Shown: one piece after another, positions 33,120-41,064 of the stretch | Layout: each line of letters begins with the position of its first letter | Numbering within the stretch: position 1 is the first letter of the stretch | Source of the DNA: QHXW01 sp035297145 | GTDB taxonomy: Bacteria; Acidobacteriota; Terriglobia; Bryobacterales; Bryobacteraceae | DNA length: 64,000 bases | Assembly: GCA_035297145.1 (NCBI GenBank) | Contig: DATGZN010000026.1 | Coordinates: 124,001-188,000 of the forward strand | Reading direction: 5' to 3' | Translations under genes and position numbers: made by a program | Notes under the pieces: model-generated | Databases searched by the model: none | The model's input: the letters and a program-made list of their open reading frames with translations, nothing else | Told to the model about the DNA's origin: nothing

Positions 33120-33956
33120 ATGGCGTCTTTGTTAGTACAACCCTCGGGAGCAGGCGGCGAAATTGTTAGCGTGACGCAGGAGCGCGCGGGGTGGGGGACG
33201 ATCTCGCTGCGGGTGATCCGGCTGGCACAGGGGCACAAGCATGTGATTGCGCAGCCGGATGAGGAACTGGCGCTGGTGATGCTGGGCGGACGTGCAGTGG
33301 TACGCGCGGGATCGCAGACTTGGGAGCAGTTGGGTGGGCGGGCCAACGTGTTTGCGGGCATGCCGCACACGCTTTACGTTCCGGTGGGAACGGAGCGGGT
33401 GGAAATTGAAGCACTGTCGGATTCATGCGAGGTGGGCGTGTGCGGGGCGCGGGCGACGCGGCGTTTTCCGGCGGCGGTTATCGAACCTTCGGCGGTTGAT
33501 GTGGAGATTCGCGGCGGAGGAAACGCTACGCGACAGATCAACCACATCATCAAACCGGATTTTCAAGCGGACCGTCTGCTGGTGGTGGAGGTTTTCACGC
33601 CGAGCGGAAACTGGTCGTCATATCCGCCACATAAACACGACGTGCACAATCCACCGGGCGAAGTGGATCTGGATGAGATTTACTTCTACAAGATTTCGCA
33701 GCCGGAAGGATTCGCCATTCAGCGCGTGTATACGCGAGACGGGCGGCGCAACGAGACGCTGACGGTTCGCGATAACGAGGTAGTGCTGATTCCGGAGGGA
33801 TACCATCCGGTGGTGGCGGCGCACGGATACAATTGTTATTACCTGAACGTGCTGGCGGGTTCTGCGCGATCGATGGCGGCGAGTGACGATCCGGACTACG
33901 CATGGGTGCGCGGAACGTGGACGGCAAAAGATCCGCGCCTTCCGCTGGTATCCTGA
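33120..33956 (+). CDS. iolB: 5-deoxy-glucuronate isomerase
   Basis: 278 residues, two cupin halves. The C-terminal cupin has the metal-binding cluster HKHDVHNPPGEVDLDEIYFY, a hallmark of IolB, and ends with HGYNCYYLNVLAG. It converts 5-deoxy-glucuronate to 5-dehydro-2-deoxygluconate in inositol breakdown. A ribosome-binding site (GAGAGGAG) precedes ATG 33120. It is the first gene of a plus-strand run iolB-iolC-aldolase-iolD and ends 5 bp before the GTG of iolC. Confidence 0.94.
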   Translation: MASLLVQPSGAGGEIVSVTQERAGWGTISLRVIRLAQGHKHVIAQPDEELALVMLGGRAVVRAGSQTWEQLGGRANVFAGMPHTLYVPVGTERVEIEALSDSCEVGVCGARATRRFPAAVIEPSAVDVEIRGGGNATRQINHIIKPDFQADRLLVVEVFTPSGNWSSYPPHKHDVHNPPGEVDLDEIYFYKISQPEGFAIQRVYTRDGRRNETLTVRDNEVVLIPEGYHPVVAAHGYNCYYLNVLAGSARSMAASDDPDYAWVRGTWTAKDPRLPLVS

Positions 33957-33961
33957 TTCGA

Positions 33962-34912
33962 GTGGAAATCACAATCCTGGGCCGCATCGGCTACGACCTG
34001 TACTCGGAAGAACCGAATGTTCCACTGCCGCAGGTGCGGCGGTTTTCGCGCTACTTAGGCGGATCGAGCGCGAACATGGCGGTGGGGCTGGCACGGCTGG
34101 GAGCGAGCGTCGGGATTGTCGCCAGCCTGGGAAACGACGCGCTGAGCGAGTTCCTGATGCAATTCCTGCGCGCGGAGAAAGTGGACTTGAGCCGCGTGCA
34201 GATTGCTCCGGGATATCTGCCATCGTTGTGCCTGACGGAGGTGTCGCCACCCGATCGTTTTCCGCAGGTATTCTATCGGCGCGACCCGGTTGACACGCGG
34301 CTCGACATCGGCGACGAAGATCTGCGCTACATCGGCGCGAGCCGGATGTTCATTACCAATGGCACATCGCTGTGCGCGTCGCCGTCGCGCGAAGCGACGT
34401 ACAGGGCGCTGGAGCACGCAAAAGAGGCGGGATGCCGCGTGGTGCTGGACGTGGACTACCGGTCGATGTCATGGGCCAAGCCGGAAGATGCAGGCATGGC
34501 GGTGCGGCTGGCGCTGCCGTTTGTCGATGTGCTGATCGGGAACGATCTCGAATTGAAGCTGGTGACCGGCGCCGGCGGGCTGGAGGAAGCCGTGATGAAG
34601 CTGCGCTTGGCGCGCGTGCCTATGCTGGTTTCGAAGCTCGGTGATCAAGGTACACGCGTGTGGGTGGGTGACGAGCCGGTGTTTCTGGCGCCTTACGCGG
34701 TGCCGGTTGTTTCGACGATCGGGGCGGGGGATGGATTCGCGGCGGGCTTTTTATTTGCACTTCTGCGAGGGCTGACGGTGATCGAGTGCCTGCATTATGG
34801 AAATGCCGCGGCGGCAATCGTGGTGAGCCGGCTGAGCTGCTCCGAAGCGATGCCGGTGCTGGCGGAAGTGAAGCATATGATCGAGAAGCAGCGCGCCGCG
34901 GGGCAGAGTTAA
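33962..34912 (+). CDS. iolC: 5-dehydro-2-deoxygluconokinase (PfkB family)
   Basis: 316 residues from GTG 33962 (VEITILGRIGYDLYSEEP). The alternative ATG at 33902 would overlap iolB by 55 bp and adds non-conserved residues. PfkB kinase motifs: RYLGGSSANMAVGLARLG near the N-terminus, and STIGAGDGFAAGFLFALL near the C-terminus with the catalytic aspartate and anion hole. It phosphorylates 5-dehydro-2-deoxygluconate using ATP. In some bacteria iolC carries a fused C-terminal aldolase-like DUF2090 domain; here that domain is absent and a separate aldolase-like gene follows after 3 bp. Confidence 0.93.
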   Translation: MEITILGRIGYDLYSEEPNVPLPQVRRFSRYLGGSSANMAVGLARLGASVGIVASLGNDALSEFLMQFLRAEKVDLSRVQIAPGYLPSLCLTEVSPPDRFPQVFYRRDPVDTRLDIGDEDLRYIGASRMFITNGTSLCASPSREATYRALEHAKEAGCRVVLDVDYRSMSWAKPEDAGMAVRLALPFVDVLIGNDLELKLVTGAGGLEEAVMKLRLARVPMLVSKLGDQGTRVWVGDEPVFLAPYAVPVVSTIGAGDGFAAGFLFALLRGLTVIECLHYGNAAAAIVVSRLSCSEAMPVLAEVKHMIEKQRAAGQS

Positions 34913-34915
34913 AAC

Positions 34916-35926
34916 ATGTTCTGTAGCCAGCAGTTTCTGTTCGACGCCGTGATGGCGCGTTTGGTGGACACGAGGGTCGCGGATCCTGAGTTCGCGGCGC
35001 AGGTTGCCGGTCATCGCAAACGGCGGGAACGGCTGGCGCCTGATGGCAAGCTGAATATTCTCGCGGCCGATCATCCCGCGCGGCGGGTGACGAAGGTCGG
35101 GGAAGACATGCTAGCGATGGCTGACCGGCGCGACTATCTCGCCCGGATATTGCGGGTGCTGATGAGTGACCAGGTCGATGGGCTAATGGCGACGATGGAT
35201 ATTCTGGAAGATCTGCTGGCCATCGATGGGTTCATGCAGGATGCGGGCGGCCCGGCGCTGCTGGATGAGAAGGTGCTCATCGCGAGCTTGAATCGCGGCG
35301 GTTTGGCTGGAGCTTCGTGGGAGATGGACGATCCGATTACGGGACCATCGCCTGCCACGTGCGCAGCGTGGAGACTGGATGGCGCGAAGCTGCTGTGGCG
35401 CGTTGCGGATGGCGAGCCGGGGTCGTTGCAGACAATGCTTGCCAGTGCGCGGGCGATCACCGAAGCCAATGCGTTGCGCCTGCCGACGTTTCTGGAACCT
35501 TTGCCGGTAACGAAGAGTGACAAAGGATACGCGGTGGTGAAGACTAGCGAGGCGCTGGCGCGGATTGCGGGCGTGGCTTCGGCGCTGGGGGATAGCAGTC
35601 GCTACCTGTGGCTGAAGCTTCCTTATTGCGACGGGTACGAGATTGTCGCGCGTGCCACCACGCTGCCGATTCTGCTGCTGGGCGGTGAATCGGCGGGGAG
35701 TCCGGGGCCGTTCTTGAATCAATTGGTGTCGGCACTGGCAGCAGGTCCAAATGTTCGCGGCGCACTGGTGGGAAGAAATGTTTTGTATCCGGGGGACGAA
35801 GACCCGCTGGCGATGGCGGCGGCCGCGGGTGGAATCATTCACGGCGGCATCCGGGTAGAGGAAGCGATGGAGTCGTTGGCGGCGAATCGGGGACGCGATA
35901 TGGATTACCTGTCGCGATACCTGTGA
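34916..35926 (+). CDS. Cgl0159-like (beta/alpha)8 aldolase-type protein
   Basis: 336 residues from ATG 34916; a second start at 34952 (MARLVDTRVADPEF) is equally likely. The sequence ILAADHPARRVTKVG near residue 50, EKVLIASLNRGGLAG and ITGPSPATCAAW, then SSRYLWLKLPYCDGYEIVA with a candidate Schiff-base lysine, LLLGGESAG and NVRGALVGRNVLYPGDEDP fit a class I aldolase barrel related to LacD/DhnA. I associate it with the Cgl0159 family found in actinobacterial inositol clusters. In this operon it would be the enzyme that cleaves 5-dehydro-2-deoxygluconate 6-phosphate, the job of IolJ. The family link is from memory and the substrate is inferred from context. Confidence 0.8.
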   Translation: MFCSQQFLFDAVMARLVDTRVADPEFAAQVAGHRKRRERLAPDGKLNILAADHPARRVTKVGEDMLAMADRRDYLARILRVLMSDQVDGLMATMDILEDLLAIDGFMQDAGGPALLDEKVLIASLNRGGLAGASWEMDDPITGPSPATCAAWRLDGAKLLWRVADGEPGSLQTMLASARAITEANALRLPTFLEPLPVTKSDKGYAVVKTSEALARIAGVASALGDSSRYLWLKLPYCDGYEIVARATTLPILLLGGESAGSPGPFLNQLVSALAAGPNVRGALVGRNVLYPGDEDPLAMAAAAGGIIHGGIRVEEAMESLAANRGRDMDYLSRYL

Positions 35927-35949
35927 TCGCGCATTGAGGAGGGTTCGAA

Positions 35950-37830
35950 ATGAGCACACGGCGTTTCACGATGGCCCAGGCTCTGGTGGGCTTTCTCAAG
36001 AACCAGTACGTGGAGCGGGACGGGAACGAACAGCGGTTCTTTGCAGGCGCGTGGGGAATCTTCGGGCACGGCAACGTGGCCGGCCTGGGACAAGCGCTCC
36101 AGCAGAACCCGGATTTCCGCTACTATCTTTGCCGCAATGAACAGGCTGCCGTGCATATCGCAACGGCGTTTGCCAAGGCGAAGAATCGGCTTTCCACATT
36201 CGCTTGCGTTTCGTCGATCGGGCCGGGCGCGACGAACATGGTGACTGGCGCGGCGACGGCCACAATCAACCGCATCCCCGTGCTATTGCTGCCGGGCGAT
36301 ATATTTGCGCGGCGAAACGTGGCGCCAGTGCTACAACAGGTCGAGTCGGAGCACAGCCAGGATGTCTCGGTGAATGACACGTTCAAGCCGGTTTCGCGCT
36401 ACTGGGACCGGATCAATCGAGCGGATCAACTGCCTTGCTCGCTGGTTGAGGCGATGCGCGTTCTAACGTCGCCGGCGCAAACGGGCGCGGTGACGCTGGC
36501 GCTTCCACAGGACGTGCAGTCGGAGGCGTGGGACTATCCGGCGGAGATGTTTGAGAAACGCGTGTGGCACATTGCGCGCGCGGAACCCGAGGGCGCGGTG
36601 GTCAGTCGCGCGGCCGAGATGATTCGCGCTGCCAAACGGCCACTCATTATTGCGGGCGGCGGTGTGATCTACAGTGATGCGACCGAGACACTGGCCGAGT
36701 TCGTTTCACGAACAGGGATTCCCGTGGGCGAAACGCAGGCCGGCAAAGGATCGCTGCCGTTCGATCATGAGCAGAACCTGGGCGCCATTGGAGTGACTGG
36801 CACGCCCGGCGCCAACATCGCGGCGCGCGAGGCAGATCTTGTCATCGCCATCGGGACTCGTTTAAGTGACTTTACGACGGCGTCCAAGACTGCATTCCAG
36901 AATCCGGACGTCCGGTTTGTCAACATCAATGTAAATGAAACGGATGCTTTCAAGCATGGCGGTCTGCCGTTGATTGCAGACGCGCGTGTGGCGCTCGAAC
37001 AGTTGGGCGGCGCTGTGTCGGGCTATCGCGTCGGGGAGCAGTACGCGAATTCCATCGGACAGTGGAAGAAACGCTGGGAGGACGAGACGGACCGTTTGTT
37101 CGGAATGCGCCATGGGCCGCCCATCAGCCAGGGCGAAGTCATCGGGGCGGTGAATCGGGCGGCTAGGCCTGAAGACGTTGTGGTGTGCGCGGCGGGTAGC
37201 ATGCCGGGCGATCTGCACAAGCTGTGGCGGACGCGGCAGCCTAAGGGCTATCACCTTGAATACGGCTACTCGTGTATGGGCTATGAGATTGCCGGCGGCC
37301 TCGGCGTGAAGATGGCGGACCCTTCGCGCGAGGTTTACGTGATGGTGGGAGACGGCTCGTTTCTGATGATGTCTTCGGAAATCACGACGTCGATTCAAGA
37401 AGGATACAAGCTCAGCATCATCATGCTGGACAATCACGGATTCTCGAGTATTGGCGGGCTATCGCGGGCGGTGGGTTCGCAGGGGTTCGGAACAGACTAT
37501 CGTTTTCGCGGCGAAGAATCTGGCCAACTGGACGGCGCGTACATTCCGGTGGATTTCGCAGCTATCTGCCAGGGGCTCGGCGCCTGCACGGTGCGCGCAA
37601 GGACGCGCGAAGAGCTCACAAGTGCGCTAGAGAACATGAAACGTCACGATCGCACCAGCGTGATTGTGATTGAAGTGGATAAAGAGGCGCGTGTGCCCGG
37701 CTACGAATCCTGGTGGGACGTGCCGATCTCCGAGGTGTCCGAGATCGAGAGCATCCGGCGGGCACGGGCGGAATACGAGCAGGCGGTAAAGAAGGAGCGG
37801 CGTCACGAAGTGGTGGTCAAAGCGACGTGA
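35950..37830 (+). CDS. iolD: 3D-(3,5/4)-trihydroxycyclohexane-1,2-dione acylhydrolase
   Basis: 626 residues, a thiamine diphosphate enzyme. The N-terminal PYR domain has the cofactor-activating glutamate in YYLCRNEQAAVHIATAFAK. A central Rossmann-like domain follows, and the C-terminal PP domain has VMVGDGSFLMMSSEI through MLDNHGFSSIGGL (GDG to N motif binding Mg-ThDP). These match IolD and not the acetolactate synthases of similar size. It opens the inositol-derived ring hydrolytically. A ribosome-binding site GAGGAGGG precedes ATG 35950. It closes the cluster; inositol dehydrogenase (IolG) and IolA are not in the window. Confidence 0.95.
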   Translation: MSTRRFTMAQALVGFLKNQYVERDGNEQRFFAGAWGIFGHGNVAGLGQALQQNPDFRYYLCRNEQAAVHIATAFAKAKNRLSTFACVSSIGPGATNMVTGAATATINRIPVLLLPGDIFARRNVAPVLQQVESEHSQDVSVNDTFKPVSRYWDRINRADQLPCSLVEAMRVLTSPAQTGAVTLALPQDVQSEAWDYPAEMFEKRVWHIARAEPEGAVVSRAAEMIRAAKRPLIIAGGGVIYSDATETLAEFVSRTGIPVGETQAGKGSLPFDHEQNLGAIGVTGTPGANIAAREADLVIAIGTRLSDFTTASKTAFQNPDVRFVNINVNETDAFKHGGLPLIADARVALEQLGGAVSGYRVGEQYANSIGQWKKRWEDETDRLFGMRHGPPISQGEVIGAVNRAARPEDVVVCAAGSMPGDLHKLWRTRQPKGYHLEYGYSCMGYEIAGGLGVKMADPSREVYVMVGDGSFLMMSSEITTSIQEGYKLSIIMLDNHGFSSIGGLSRAVGSQGFGTDYRFRGEESGQLDGAYIPVDFAAICQGLGACTVRARTREELTSALENMKRHDRTSVIVIEVDKEARVPGYESWWDVPISEVSEIESIRRARAEYEQAVKKERRHEVVVKAT

Positions 37831-37873
37831 CTGATATACGGACGCCGCCGTTCAGTATTTGATTGGCTGGAAC

Positions 37874-37987
37874 TTAGAGCGCCTCGAGATCGTGACCCAT
37901 GAGTCCACAGGTCCGGCATCCGGTCGGCTTGGGAAGAATGATGGATTCCAGGGTTTCCTCGAAGCTTACTGTCGTGAGTTGGTTCAT
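37874..37987 (-). CDS. putative MNIO RiPP precursor peptide with a CxxC core
   Basis: A 37-residue peptide from ATG 37987, minus strand. The start is fixed by AAGGAGA (37995-38001, 7-nt spacing); the longer 62-codon reading from 38062 has no such site. Leader-like part: MNQLTTVSFEETLESIILPK. Core-like part: PTGCRTCGLMGHDLEAL, with two cysteines (C24, C27) in a CxxC motif and a histidine. The neighbour, divergent across 157 bp, is an MNIO-family iron enzyme with a partner protein. MNIO enzymes act on cysteine-containing ribosomal peptides in the known methanobactin (MbnB) and 3-thiaglutamate (TglH) pathways. The precursor role is inferred from size, start signal and context. I know of no named family to assign. 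Confidence 0.65.
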   Translation of the reverse strand: MNQLTTVSFEETLESIILPKPTGCRTCGLMGHDLEAL

Positions 37988-38144
37988 TGGCGTTTCTCCT
38001 TTTCGTGGCCGGAAGAATCCGGCTGCAACGGTATTGTGCGGGGAATCGGCGATCTGTTTCACGGTTAAATGAAATTACAGCTTTGAAACGAACTCGCGCT
38101 ACGCGGCACTACCTCAAAGAGGCCACGAATCAACGGCACGCTGC
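37988..38144. promoter_or_regulatory. divergent control region between the peptide and MNIO genes
   Basis: 157 bp shared by two divergent starts. On the peptide side the Shine-Dalgarno is at 37995-38001, preceded (in the minus direction) by a hairpin GCCGGA-agaa-TCCGGC at 38008-38023 that would fold immediately before it and could control translation. On the MNIO side no good ribosome-binding site precedes ATG 38145. No consensus -35/-10 pair stands out. The stretch 37831-37873 after iolD holds nothing recognised. Confidence 0.45.
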
Positions 38145-39017
38145 ATGAAGAAACAAATCCCCCCGATCCAACCAACAAACAGGCGCACAGCGCTGGCCAC
38201 CACCTACGAAGGACGAGACCCGCAGCTTTTGGAGCACGTTCTGCAATTTGTAGATTACATCGAAGTCACGCCCGACAGTATTGCTGAGTTTCAAGATGGG
38301 CGCGCGGTTGTGCCCGATGATGCGATTCGCGAGCTCAAAGATATTGGCCCGGACGCCGGAATTATCGTGCACGGCGTCGGATTGTCGATCGGCACGTGTG
38401 GCGGATACTCGGAAACCTATCTCCGGCTGGTGGACCAGCTCATGGAACATCTCGAGGTTGCCTGGCATAGCGAACACCTTGGATATGTGAATGTGGACGG
38501 GCAGCATATTGGCACCATGCTGGCGCTGCCGAAAACGGAACAAGTGCTGGACATGATTTGCGAAAGAGTCACACGTATCCAGCGGCGTTACCCCGTGCCT
38601 TTTCTGCTCGAAAATATTGTCCACATGCTTCCTGACTTCCCGGGCGAGTATTCCGACGCCGGATTTCTCAACCTTCTGGCATCACGGACCGGCTGCGGCC
38701 TGATTCTGGATGTCTACAATCTAGAGTGCGATGCGCATAACAATATGTTCAGTATCGAACAGTTTCTCGCCGAACTGGATCTGTCGCACGTTCAGGAAAT
38801 TCACATCGCAGGCGGAGTGATACGAGGCCGGTTTAAGTTAGACGTGCACTCAAGAGTCACCCAGGACTCAACCATTGACCTGGCTCGGCGAGTCATTGCG
38901 GCTGCGCCTCAAGTCAAGGCGGCAACATACGAACTGCTGCCTGAGTACGTGCCCAAACTCGGCTATGCGGGCATCACTGCGGAATTGATCAGGCTGCGGA
39001 AAGCGTTACTGAACTAG
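38145..39017 (+). CDS. MNIO family (DUF692) multinuclear iron oxidative enzyme
   Basis: 290 residues, the usual size of MbnB/TglH-type enzymes. The conserved TIM-barrel ligand set is in place: H76 in VHGVGLSIG, E110-H111 in WHSEHLGYV, E156-N157 in FLLENIVHM, D189 and H198 in LILDVYNLECDAHNN, H220 in EIHIAGG, D233 and H235 in LDVHSRVTQDS. These coordinate two or three iron ions in characterised members, which use O2 to rearrange peptide cysteines. The partner gene begins directly after the stop (TAG then ATG). The divergent CxxC peptide is the expected substrate. The catalytic outcome cannot be predicted from sequence. Confidence 0.9.
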   Translation: MKKQIPPIQPTNRRTALATTYEGRDPQLLEHVLQFVDYIEVTPDSIAEFQDGRAVVPDDAIRELKDIGPDAGIIVHGVGLSIGTCGGYSETYLRLVDQLMEHLEVAWHSEHLGYVNVDGQHIGTMLALPKTEQVLDMICERVTRIQRRYPVPFLLENIVHMLPDFPGEYSDAGFLNLLASRTGCGLILDVYNLECDAHNNMFSIEQFLAELDLSHVQEIHIAGGVIRGRFKLDVHSRVTQDSTIDLARRVIAAAPQVKAATYELLPEYVPKLGYAGITAELIRLRKALLN

Positions 39018-39647
39018 ATGATGGATCTCGCCCGGCAGCAAACTGCGCTGTTGTCACTACTGAAGTCCGGCCAGTCCGGTGAGTGCGACCCCTATGTTCA
39101 AACTGTCGCGAACTCGGACCATCTGGTTATACTACGCGAAATCATCCTGGCGTGGCGGTTCTTTGATATCCGACGCCATTGCCGGCTGACGGCATCCTTG
39201 CTCAAGAAGCGCGGGAACTTCGAAATCGCTGTCAAATCTTTTACTGCAACTCCAAGTCTTTCTCCGTTTCCCGATAAACTCGCGGAAGTGTTTTTGCGCC
39301 AGATGAGCGAACACAATGATCCCCTCGTCGCTTGTGTGGCGCAATTTGAGTTATACCTGACCAAAGTCAAGCTGGGGGATCCTGGTGAATATACAATTGA
39401 CTGGCCTACCGATCCCGTGAGACTGATCACGAGTCTGACCCAAGATGGGCTTGTTCATCCGTTGACTGCCAATGAGCCGCATCGAATGAGAATCGCGCGT
39501 CGATATCCAGGCTTGGTGCAGGTCAGCCCGGCTGAGTCACATCGAGAACCACTTGGGTCCGACGTACAAGTGATGACTGATCGAGTCCGGTGCGACCAGA
39601 TAGATCATGAATCCGATCAGCCCGTGCGCCACGCCGAGAAAATATAG
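39018..39647 (+). CDS. MNIO partner protein (predicted peptide-recognition subunit)
   Basis: 209 residues, starting with no gap after the MNIO gene. The middle (VILREIILAWRFFDIRRHCR, LTASLLKKRG, then DPLVACVAQFELYLTKVKLG and YTIDW) is helical and resembles the proteins that accompany DUF692 enzymes, where a small partner binds the leader peptide. The last 37 codons run antisense to the end of the convergent CPBP gene, and that tail (DRVRCDQIDHESDQPVRHAE) looks less protein-like, so the true C-terminus may be shorter or altered. The role is inferred from position; no catalytic residues are evident. Confidence 0.65.
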   Translation: MMDLARQQTALLSLLKSGQSGECDPYVQTVANSDHLVILREIILAWRFFDIRRHCRLTASLLKKRGNFEIAVKSFTATPSLSPFPDKLAEVFLRQMSEHNDPLVACVAQFELYLTKVKLGDPGEYTIDWPTDPVRLITSLTQDGLVHPLTANEPHRMRIARRYPGLVQVSPAESHREPLGSDVQVMTDRVRCDQIDHESDQPVRHAEKI

Positions 39648-40184
39648 ATTCCGATACTTGCGGTAGATTGCGGCGCAAACGTAGCCGCCGGCGAGCGAGA
39701 AAATCATTAGAAACCAGTTCGGCAGGTGGGCGAGTGAGAACAGTACGCCCGCGAGTACGGGGACAGCTTCGGACCGGTGCGGCAGGAAAGCGGTAAACCG
39801 GTTTACGAAAAAGCCGTTCAATACGTACTGTTGAAACAAACCCCAGACGCAGTATAGTGCGAAACCTGAAAGCGCTACCCGCCAGGAAACGTCGCGGATT
39901 GTATTGAAAATGAGACCGGGAACTAAGAGAGCGAATGCAACCAGGAGCAGGACGGTTGAGAGCTCGCGAAAACCGCGCGGAGCGCCGCCCCAACGCAATC
40001 CCAGCATTTCCAGAGTCTCTCCGTGATACAGGTGCGAGAGAACGATTAGCAGCAGGATCGGGACCCAGGAATACGGGTGGCTGAAGCGAAGCCGCCAGAT
40101 ATACGCCAGGATCAGAGAGAAGACGATGGCAGCCTCGGCGCCGGCGCGCCAGCTCCTGTCGCGTGATGGTTCAGAAGACGACAT
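39537..40184 (-). CDS. CPBP-family membrane protein with degenerate protease motif
   Basis: 215 residues with about six membrane helices. CPBP (Abi/CAAX) glutamic-type proteases have EExxxR, FxxxH and HxxxN/D motifs. Here the first reads FQQYVLNG (Q118, Q119, N123) where two glutamates and an arginine are expected, while FSLAH (H153) and VAHGLIG (H187) are kept. Loss of the catalytic glutamates predicts an inactive or altered enzyme. It overlaps the upstream intact CPBP gene by 14 bp, so they are co-translated. It is convergent with the MNIO partner gene and overlaps it by 111 bp. Confidence 0.8.
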   Translation of the reverse strand: MSSSEPSRDRSWRAGAEAAIVFSLILAYIWRLRFSHPYSWVPILLLIVLSHLYHGETLEMLGLRWGGAPRGFRELSTVLLLVAFALLVPGLIFNTIRDVSWRVALSGFALYCVWGLFQQYVLNGFFVNRFTAFLPHRSEAVPVLAGVLFSLAHLPNWFLMIFSLAGGYVCAAIYRKYRNLYFLGVAHGLIGFMIYLVAPDSISHHLYVGPKWFSM

Positions 40185-41052
40185 GTTTCGTTAAATCCAC
40201 AAGCGCGTGCAAAGTCATCGAAGCCACCGCGCTTGAAGCCCGCTGGAAGACCCTTCCATAAGCATAACCTGCAATGGTGGCCAAAATCATGTAACGCCAG
40301 TTCGGCAGCGGCTGCGGCCCATTATTTAGATGAGCACAGCCGAAAATCACCGAGGCCAGGATAAGGACAGCGGTGGAGGAACCGAACTTCTGCATTAGCC
40401 AGTTTTGGATGAGCGAGCGGAACAGGATTTCTTCCGGGAGCGCGGTGGCGACGAAAATCAGCCCGAAGGATTTCACAATCCGGAGTGCGGATAAATTTCC
40501 GGGAACGTGAAACCACGGGAGAAACGATAACGCCAGCCCCAACCCGATGAGGATGGGTGCAACCAGTACAAACGCGATGAGCGGATCGATGAAGTCCATC
40601 ACGCGGTTGGGCAGGTTATATTTCATTCCCTTCATTCCGCGAAACGCGAGAAACAAGACCAGGGCGAGCGTGAGCGCCGTGCCGTAAGCCACGGTGTGCA
40701 AGAGGCCTTGCGCATGGCGGGGAATCCAGCGTGCGCCGGCGTTCAGCTCGATGGGCAGCCAGAGGAGAAGGATCACGATCAGATCGAGCCATGAGGCCGC
40801 ACCGGCCTCCATGCCCTGGAAAAAGATGCAGATCGTGGGCACGATCGTGTAGGCAACAATCAGCAGGTTGACCGGCCAGTTCCATGCGCCCAGCCGCCAA
40901 GCGACCAGACAAAATGTTGCGGCCAGAAGAGCGGGAACCGCAAATAGCATGGCCGGCCGAAGGCGCAGCTTTTTCTTGATCAGCGCCGGCACCGGCGGCA
41001 GCAGGAAAGCCAGAATCAGGGCCAGGAAAGCCGCGGGAACCCAAGTCCGCAC
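40171..41052 (-). CDS. CPBP-family intramembrane protease
   Basis: 293 residues with eight or so membrane helices. All family motifs are intact: LPEEILFRSLIQ (EExxxR), FGCAHLNNG (FxxxH) and LHALVDLTK. Such proteases cleave prenylated proteins, signal remnants or leader peptides, and some protect against bacteriocins. It starts 12 bp after the accC stop and overlaps the degenerate copy downstream, giving an accB-accC-CPBP-CPBP transcript. A link to the neighbouring peptide system is possible but the genes are on the opposite strand from the MNIO pair. Confidence 0.85.
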   Translation of the reverse strand: MRTWVPAAFLALILAFLLPPVPALIKKKLRLRPAMLFAVPALLAATFCLVAWRLGAWNWPVNLLIVAYTIVPTICIFFQGMEAGAASWLDLIVILLLWLPIELNAGARWIPRHAQGLLHTVAYGTALTLALVLFLAFRGMKGMKYNLPNRVMDFIDPLIAFVLVAPILIGLGLALSFLPWFHVPGNLSALRIVKSFGLIFVATALPEEILFRSLIQNWLMQKFGSSTAVLILASVIFGCAHLNNGPQPLPNWRYMILATIAGYAYGRVFQRASSAVASMTLHALVDLTKHVVF

Positions 41053-41064
41053 GTTTCGATTGTC

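Noticed and set aside
37874..38062. A 62-codon version of the CxxC peptide
   Set aside because: The upstream ATG lacks a ribosome-binding site, and the extra 25 codons cover the hairpin and Shine-Dalgarno of the shorter, better start.
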